Positions 60,246 to 64,000 of a DNA stretch of 64,000 bases are shown piece by piece (positions within the stretch are counted from its first letter, which is position 1; every line of letters starts with the position of its first letter). The position numbers and the translations under genes were made by a program. The notes beneath the pieces are model-generated. The model worked only from the letters and a program-made list of their open reading frames with translations, was not told the origin of the DNA and did not search any database. Source of the DNA: Prochlorococcus sp. AG-347-J21. GTDB taxonomy: Bacteria; Cyanobacteriota; Cyanobacteriia; PCC-6307; Cyanobiaceae. The DNA lies in contig QCBX01000002.1 of the NCBI GenBank assembly GCA_003281455.1, forward strand, positions 62,001 to 126,000, given 5' to 3'.

Positions 60246-61364
60246 TCAAACATTCTCGCTTTCACTCCTAATCATATCTTCGATAGAAATTTTCATTATT
60301 TGCTCAATTGAATAACCTTTTTCATATTGATTTATCCATTTCATAGATTGATTACCTTCTTCAAGGACTTTATAGATAGGAGTTAAAAGATGTTTCATAT
60401 CAAAATTTTCTGCTGTGGATGACAAATCTGATAATAAGTTTTGAATCCACTCTCTACAGATAACTTTTTTGCCATCTTGCCAGCGAATTAATTCTGAATT
60501 AAGACTATCTTTGGCAGCGTTAGTTTCATTTTGATCACATATTTCTGATAATTTATCAATTGAAAAAAAACTGGCATTTAAAGGATCTAAAGTATTGAAA
60601 TTTTCAAAAAGATTTAAAATCCTCAGCTCTATCATAGCTGTTATCCCTAAGAGCAAGTTAATATCATAAACAAAATCACAAATTCTTAATTCCAAACGAT
60701 CAAGAATTAAAGGTCTTTGGGGACCATTTGGGCGGATTGAAGACCAAAAATGCCTGATATTTTGCATGTTTTTATTAGCTATATTTTCCTGGATCCAATT
60801 TATATAAGAATTGTGATTGACAAAAAAAGGTACCTTACTTGGTGTTTTAGGAAACTGCATCCATCTCTGAGAATGATTCTCCGTAATTTTATTATTTAAA
60901 AAAGGTGAACTAGCGCTTAGGGAAAGATATAAAGCAGCCTCAGATCTAATTAGTCTAATAGCTGCAAAAAGCTTATCTAAATCATCTATTCCTAAGTTTA
61001 TATGTACACTTGAAGTTGCAATAGAGGTACCATAATTATCTTGTATAAATTGATGATAAACATTATCAATATCAGATCTTTGAAATTGAATATCGTGTTT
61101 AAAACAAAGAGTGGATGAGGGAATGATTGTTAACTCTTTTTTGTTTAGCCATCGTCTTAAATTTTTTCTTGGAGTTATTAATTTCTTATATAAACAATTG
61201 TAGTCTTTTTCAGGTGTTGTGATGTATTCAACGTTTCTGTTATCTGGCTCTTTTACAAAATCAGGGAATTTTTTCTCAATTTCAGCCGAAACGCCGATAT
61301 GAGAATTTAAAGAACCTGTGAAAAGTTCCACTTCAAAACCCTTATAAAGACTATTTTGAATCAT
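60246..61364 (-). CDS. gshA: glutamate-cysteine ligase (cyanobacterial type)
   Basis: The first step of glutathione synthesis, joining glutamate and cysteine. The 372-residue protein is of the cyanobacterial GCS2-like family: GFEVELFTGSLNSHIGVSAEI at the N-terminus, ATSSVHINLGIDD and RPLILDRLELRICDFV (active-site glutamate and arginine region). Its ATG directly precedes, with no gap, the end of the trpE reading frame, so the pair is likely cotranscribed. Confidence 0.9.
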   Translation of the reverse strand: MIQNSLYKGFEVELFTGSLNSHIGVSAEIEKKFPDFVKEPDNRNVEYITTPEKDYNCLYKKLITPRKNLRRWLNKKELTIIPSSTLCFKHDIQFQRSDIDNVYHQFIQDNYGTSIATSSVHINLGIDDLDKLFAAIRLIRSEAALYLSLSASSPFLNNKITENHSQRWMQFPKTPSKVPFFVNHNSYINWIQENIANKNMQNIRHFWSSIRPNGPQRPLILDRLELRICDFVYDINLLLGITAMIELRILNLFENFNTLDPLNASFFSIDKLSEICDQNETNAAKDSLNSELIRWQDGKKVICREWIQNLLSDLSSTAENFDMKHLLTPIYKVLEEGNQSMKWINQYEKGYSIEQIMKISIEDMIRSESENV

Positions 61365-62885
61365 TTATTTATCCAAACAGGCTAATGCTTTTAGTATCCC
61401 CTTTGCTTTATTTATCGTCTCTTGATATTCATTTTCAGGGAGAGAATCAGCAACTATTCCAGCTCCTGCTTGCACTGAAACATCATATTTCCCATCTCTT
61501 GAGGGTTGAACTATCATAGTTCTTATCGTAATTGCAGTATTTAATGCACCATTAATATCAATAGATCCATAAACACCAGCATAAGGTCCCCTAGCATCTT
61601 TCTCAAAGTGCTTAATCAATTGCATAGCTCTTATTTTTGGCGCACCAGTTACTGTCCCAGCAGGAAAAGATGCTTTTAGCAAATCCCATACATCAGCATT
61701 GTTTTTTAAGATTCCCTCAACTTCACTAACTATATGCATGACATGTGAATATTTCTCAATAACCATTAAATCCTTGACCTTCACAGTCCCAATTTCACAA
61801 ACTCTTCCAAGATCATTTCTCCCAAGATCAATTAGCATTACATGCTCAGCTATCTCTTTGGGATCTTTTAATAAATCCTTTTCCAGTTCTAAGTCTTGTT
61901 GATTATCAATACCTCTAGGTCTTGTGCCAGCTATTGGTCTTAAACTTGCGACAATCTCGCTATTTTTATTTATTTTAGCTTTAACCATTACTTCGGGACT
62001 AGAACCTATCAGATACCATGAGCCAAAATCAAAAAATGACATGTATGGAGATGGATTAACCATTCTCAAACTTCTATATAAGCTAAAGGGATCATTATTC
62101 ACTTGAGTTTGAAATCTCTGACTTATAACTATTTGGAAGATATCTCCCTTTCTTATGTATTCTTTTGCAGAAAGAACTGCATCCTCAAAATCTTTTTTCT
62201 TCCAATTACTTTCTAGATCTAAATTCAAATTCTCATTTTCATTCCAATCTAAAAACTCATTTTCTTTTAGAGGAACTCGCATTAAATTTCTAGTTTCCTG
62301 AATTTTAGAAATTGAGTTTAGATACAACTCTTCAATCGAAGACTCTTTAAAAGAAGTTGTATCTGCATAAACCACTGCATTAATACATCTTTTTATTTGA
62401 TCAAAAATAACTAATTGATCAAAAAACATCCAGGATCCATGCGGGATATTGTTTTCTGGAATTTCATTTATTGGAACGCTTGGCTCTATTCGATTTATTA
62501 ATTCATAACCCCAAGAGCCATATAACTGTCCAATTGATGGTAATTCTTCAAGCATGGTTGACTTATATTCCTTTGTCCAACTTTTTAAAATATCAAAAGG
62601 ATCACCTTGATGTCTTTCAGTTTTGCCATTATTCCAAGTTTTAACTATTTCTTCTCCATAACAAACGGCTTCCCAGAGAGGTTTAGTAGCAACAATACTC
62701 CACCTACCCAAATTCTCCCCACCTTCAACAGATTCAAGAAAAACACCATGGGAATCTTTTGAAGATAATTTTAACCAAGTCGATAATGGAGTCTCTAAAT
62801 CAGCTGGCCAAGTTTCAACTATAGGTATAAAATTTTTACCTTCTTTGTAAGCCTTTAAAAAACTATCTTTCTGTGAGCTGATCAT
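61365..62885 (-). CDS. trpE: anthranilate synthase component I
   Basis: Converts chorismate to anthranilate for tryptophan. The 506 residues have the feedback-binding region FLESVEGGENLGRWS (LLES-type tryptophan site) near residue 50 and the chorismate-binding domain with GDIFQIVISQRF, GSSPEVMVKA, IAGTRPRG, DLGRNDLGRV, HIVSEVEG, FPAGTVTGAPKIRAM and the C-terminal VQAGAGIVADS. It is probably tryptophan-inhibited. trpG is not adjacent. It follows psaD at 59 bp on the same strand. Confidence 0.96.
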   Translation of the reverse strand: MISSQKDSFLKAYKEGKNFIPIVETWPADLETPLSTWLKLSSKDSHGVFLESVEGGENLGRWSIVATKPLWEAVCYGEEIVKTWNNGKTERHQGDPFDILKSWTKEYKSTMLEELPSIGQLYGSWGYELINRIEPSVPINEIPENNIPHGSWMFFDQLVIFDQIKRCINAVVYADTTSFKESSIEELYLNSISKIQETRNLMRVPLKENEFLDWNENENLNLDLESNWKKKDFEDAVLSAKEYIRKGDIFQIVISQRFQTQVNNDPFSLYRSLRMVNPSPYMSFFDFGSWYLIGSSPEVMVKAKINKNSEIVASLRPIAGTRPRGIDNQQDLELEKDLLKDPKEIAEHVMLIDLGRNDLGRVCEIGTVKVKDLMVIEKYSHVMHIVSEVEGILKNNADVWDLLKASFPAGTVTGAPKIRAMQLIKHFEKDARGPYAGVYGSIDINGALNTAITIRTMIVQPSRDGKYDVSVQAGAGIVADSLPENEYQETINKAKGILKALACLDK

Positions 62886-62944
62886 ATTATTAATGTCAGC
62901 CCAAATTATAATTATTTTCTTCTTTTATATCAACTTTAAGGAAG

Positions 62945-63367
62945 TCAATCAAAAGTATTCTTAGTTGTAAATTTCAAACTAGCTGGATTAGGATTCTCAC
63001 CTATTCTTCTAGGATTATGTCCTACTTTCTCTCTACCTTCATTTACTTTTTCTGGAAATACACCATCCTTTGGGTGTAAAAATTCAATATCGCCACCTGG
63101 GAAAATTCGGTAGATTTTAAAATCTTCAATTCTTGGCTTGAAAGTTCTTAACTGCGTGCCTAATGCAAGGCATTGTTCTTTTCTTGCAAAGTACATTAAA
63201 TTATCACCTTCATGCATAAGGGCCGCTCCACCAGTGGGCAATTCAAATGCTTGTTCCTTTGAACTTTTCCATACAATTGCATATTTTTCTTCGGTTTCTG
63301 CTGAGTTTAATAAACCCCCAGTACTTCCTATATGCTTTGGAAATTGACCAACTAAAGTTTCAGTCAT
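62945..63367 (-). CDS. psaD: photosystem I reaction centre subunit II (ferredoxin-docking)
   Basis: PsaD is the stromal PSI subunit that docks ferredoxin. The 140 residues include [27 protein letters not shown] N-terminal region, [49 protein letters not shown] and [22 protein letters not shown], all diagnostic. It is preceded by a 111-bp AT-rich gap from a sensor-kinase-like gene. Confidence 0.97.
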   Translation of the reverse strand: MTETLVGQFPKHIGSTGGLLNSAETEEKYAIVWKSSKEQAFELPTGGAALMHEGDNLMYFARKEQCLALGTQLRTFKPRIEDFKIYRIFPGGDIEFLHPKDGVFPEKVNEGREKVGHNPRRIGENPNPASLKFTTKNTFD

Positions 63368-63478
63368 CCTAGATTTTGAGTTATTTCTAATAAGAAATTA
63401 GCATTCATATTTTACAAAATTCAAAATTAATAGGAAATTTTCTACATTATTTAATATATGTATAAATTAATTCTTATT

Positions 63479-64000
63479 TCATTTTGCATCTGAAATGGGG
63501 AAAAATACCGTCAAACCCGTATCACGTCTTTGTGTGACATGCCCTCCTAAACTAGCTAACAACTTTTGAGTGGCATTTTGACTAAGTTGTAGACTGCCAG
63601 TTTGAGGGTTCCAATTTAAAACAGGACCAATATCAGAACCGTTATCTTTTTTTAGAATGTCTTTTTGATTGTTATCTAATTTTTGTACTTTGAGTTGAAG
63701 TTTAAGTTTTTGACCAGCTGGTCTTAATTCTAAAATTAATGTACTACCTTCTTTTAATCCTCTAGTATTTTTATCAATTAATCCTCTTAACATTAATTCT
63801 AATTTTTCAGAATCACTCAAAATTTGTGGAAGTTGTTTGGGGATATCTATCTTCAAAGAAATACCACGTCGGTTTAATTGTTTATTCCATATAGGAGCAA
63901 GCTTTTTAAAAATTTCGGCTAAATTAATTTTTGCCAAGTTATTTAATAATGGCACTTCATTACCAACTAATTCAGCTGCATTAAAGATCAAACCAAACCT
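63479..64000 (-). CDS. histidine-kinase-like ATPase domain, C-terminal part (runs off window)
   Basis: The frame stays open to the window edge and has no convincing start inside it. The visible 173 codons resemble a degenerate HATPase domain: LSDSEKLELMLRGLIDKNTRG at the N-box position, then LSQNATQKLLASLGGHV and the final GLTVFFPISDAK typical of sensor kinases. The N box has Asp-Lys-Asn and the G boxes are weak, so nucleotide binding is uncertain. It lies upstream of psaD, which makes a regulatory link possible but unproven. Confidence 0.6.
   Translation of the reverse strand, partial: RFGLIFNAAELVGNEVPLLNNLAKINLAEIFKKLAPIWNKQLNRRGISLKIDIPKQLPQILSDSEKLELMLRGLIDKNTRGLKEGSTLILELRPAGQKLKLQLKVQKLDNNQKDILKKDNGSDIGPVLNWNPQTGSLQLSQNATQKLLASLGGHVTQRRDTGLTVFFPISDAK

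Noticed and set aside
1..64000. CRISPR arrays, prophage structural genes, insertion-sequence transposases, rRNA genes
   Set aside because: None seen on either strand; the only mobile-type signals are the tRNA-Ser element and the substituted resolvase-like gene.

Overview
This is a window from the chromosome of a high-light-type Prochlorococcus. The evidence is the strongly AT-rich, compact sequence, the photosystem I genes (psaA, psaB, psaL, psaI, psaD), ferredoxin-type glutamate synthase, ndhN, ldpA, a CAAD thylakoid protein, phosphoenolpyruvate carboxylase and a cyanobacterial LexA box in front of recA. Species and clade are inferred from protein character and gene order; no database search was possible.

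Layout. 1-3.2 kb: end of the str operon (rpsL-rpsG-fusA-tuf, minus strand). 3.4-9.2 kb: gltB with a small YciI-like gene, then convergent lipA. 9.2-12 kb: small accessory-looking block with a serine-recombinase-like protein whose catalytic residues are substituted, a 70-residue partner, and a divergent pair of cell-wall-type enzymes (beta-lactamase fold and NlpC/P60). 12-19 kb: psaI-psaL, a membrane-linked glycosyltransferase, and psaA-psaB closed by a clear intrinsic terminator. 19-22 kb: CbiG-CobJ fusion and a HAD hydrolase. 21.9-24.1 kb: a 2.1-kb insertion at the 3' end of tRNA-Ser(GCT), bounded by a 13-bp direct repeat of the tRNA end, with matching 12-bp repeat modules just inside both ends and a divergent adenine methyltransferase/PD-(D/E)xK nuclease pair. 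24.2-26 kb: alr and an HNH protein. 26-42 kb: one long minus-strand ribosomal superoperon, rplC to prfA (29 genes, including secY, adk, rpoA and truA). 42-64 kb: ordinary core genes, namely ndhN-ldpA, tRNA-Gln, recA, tyrA, crtD-like, fructosamine kinase-like, CAAD, moeB, a duplicated CobO, larE, speD, recF, tRNA-Arg, ppc, gshA, trpE, psaD and the end of a sensor-kinase-like gene cut by the window edge.

How the genes work together. The translation machinery is in two operons (str and the S10/spc/alpha-type superoperon). Photosystem I subunits are spread over three loci. Nitrogen and carbon entry (gltB, ppc), cobalamin synthesis (cobJ, cobO), redox protection (gshA) and DNA repair (recA under LexA, recF) make up the rest.

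The most notable item is the tRNA-Ser element. It looks like a minimal non-autonomous integrative element (tycheposon-like satellite) carrying a candidate restriction-modification system and no recombinase of its own. Second-tier items are the substituted resolvase-like protein, a 12-bp perfect hairpin over the rpsK stop codon followed by a C9A8 tract before rpoA, a recF whose conserved N-terminus has no ATG/GTG/TTG start, and an orphan DinG-like C-terminal domain.
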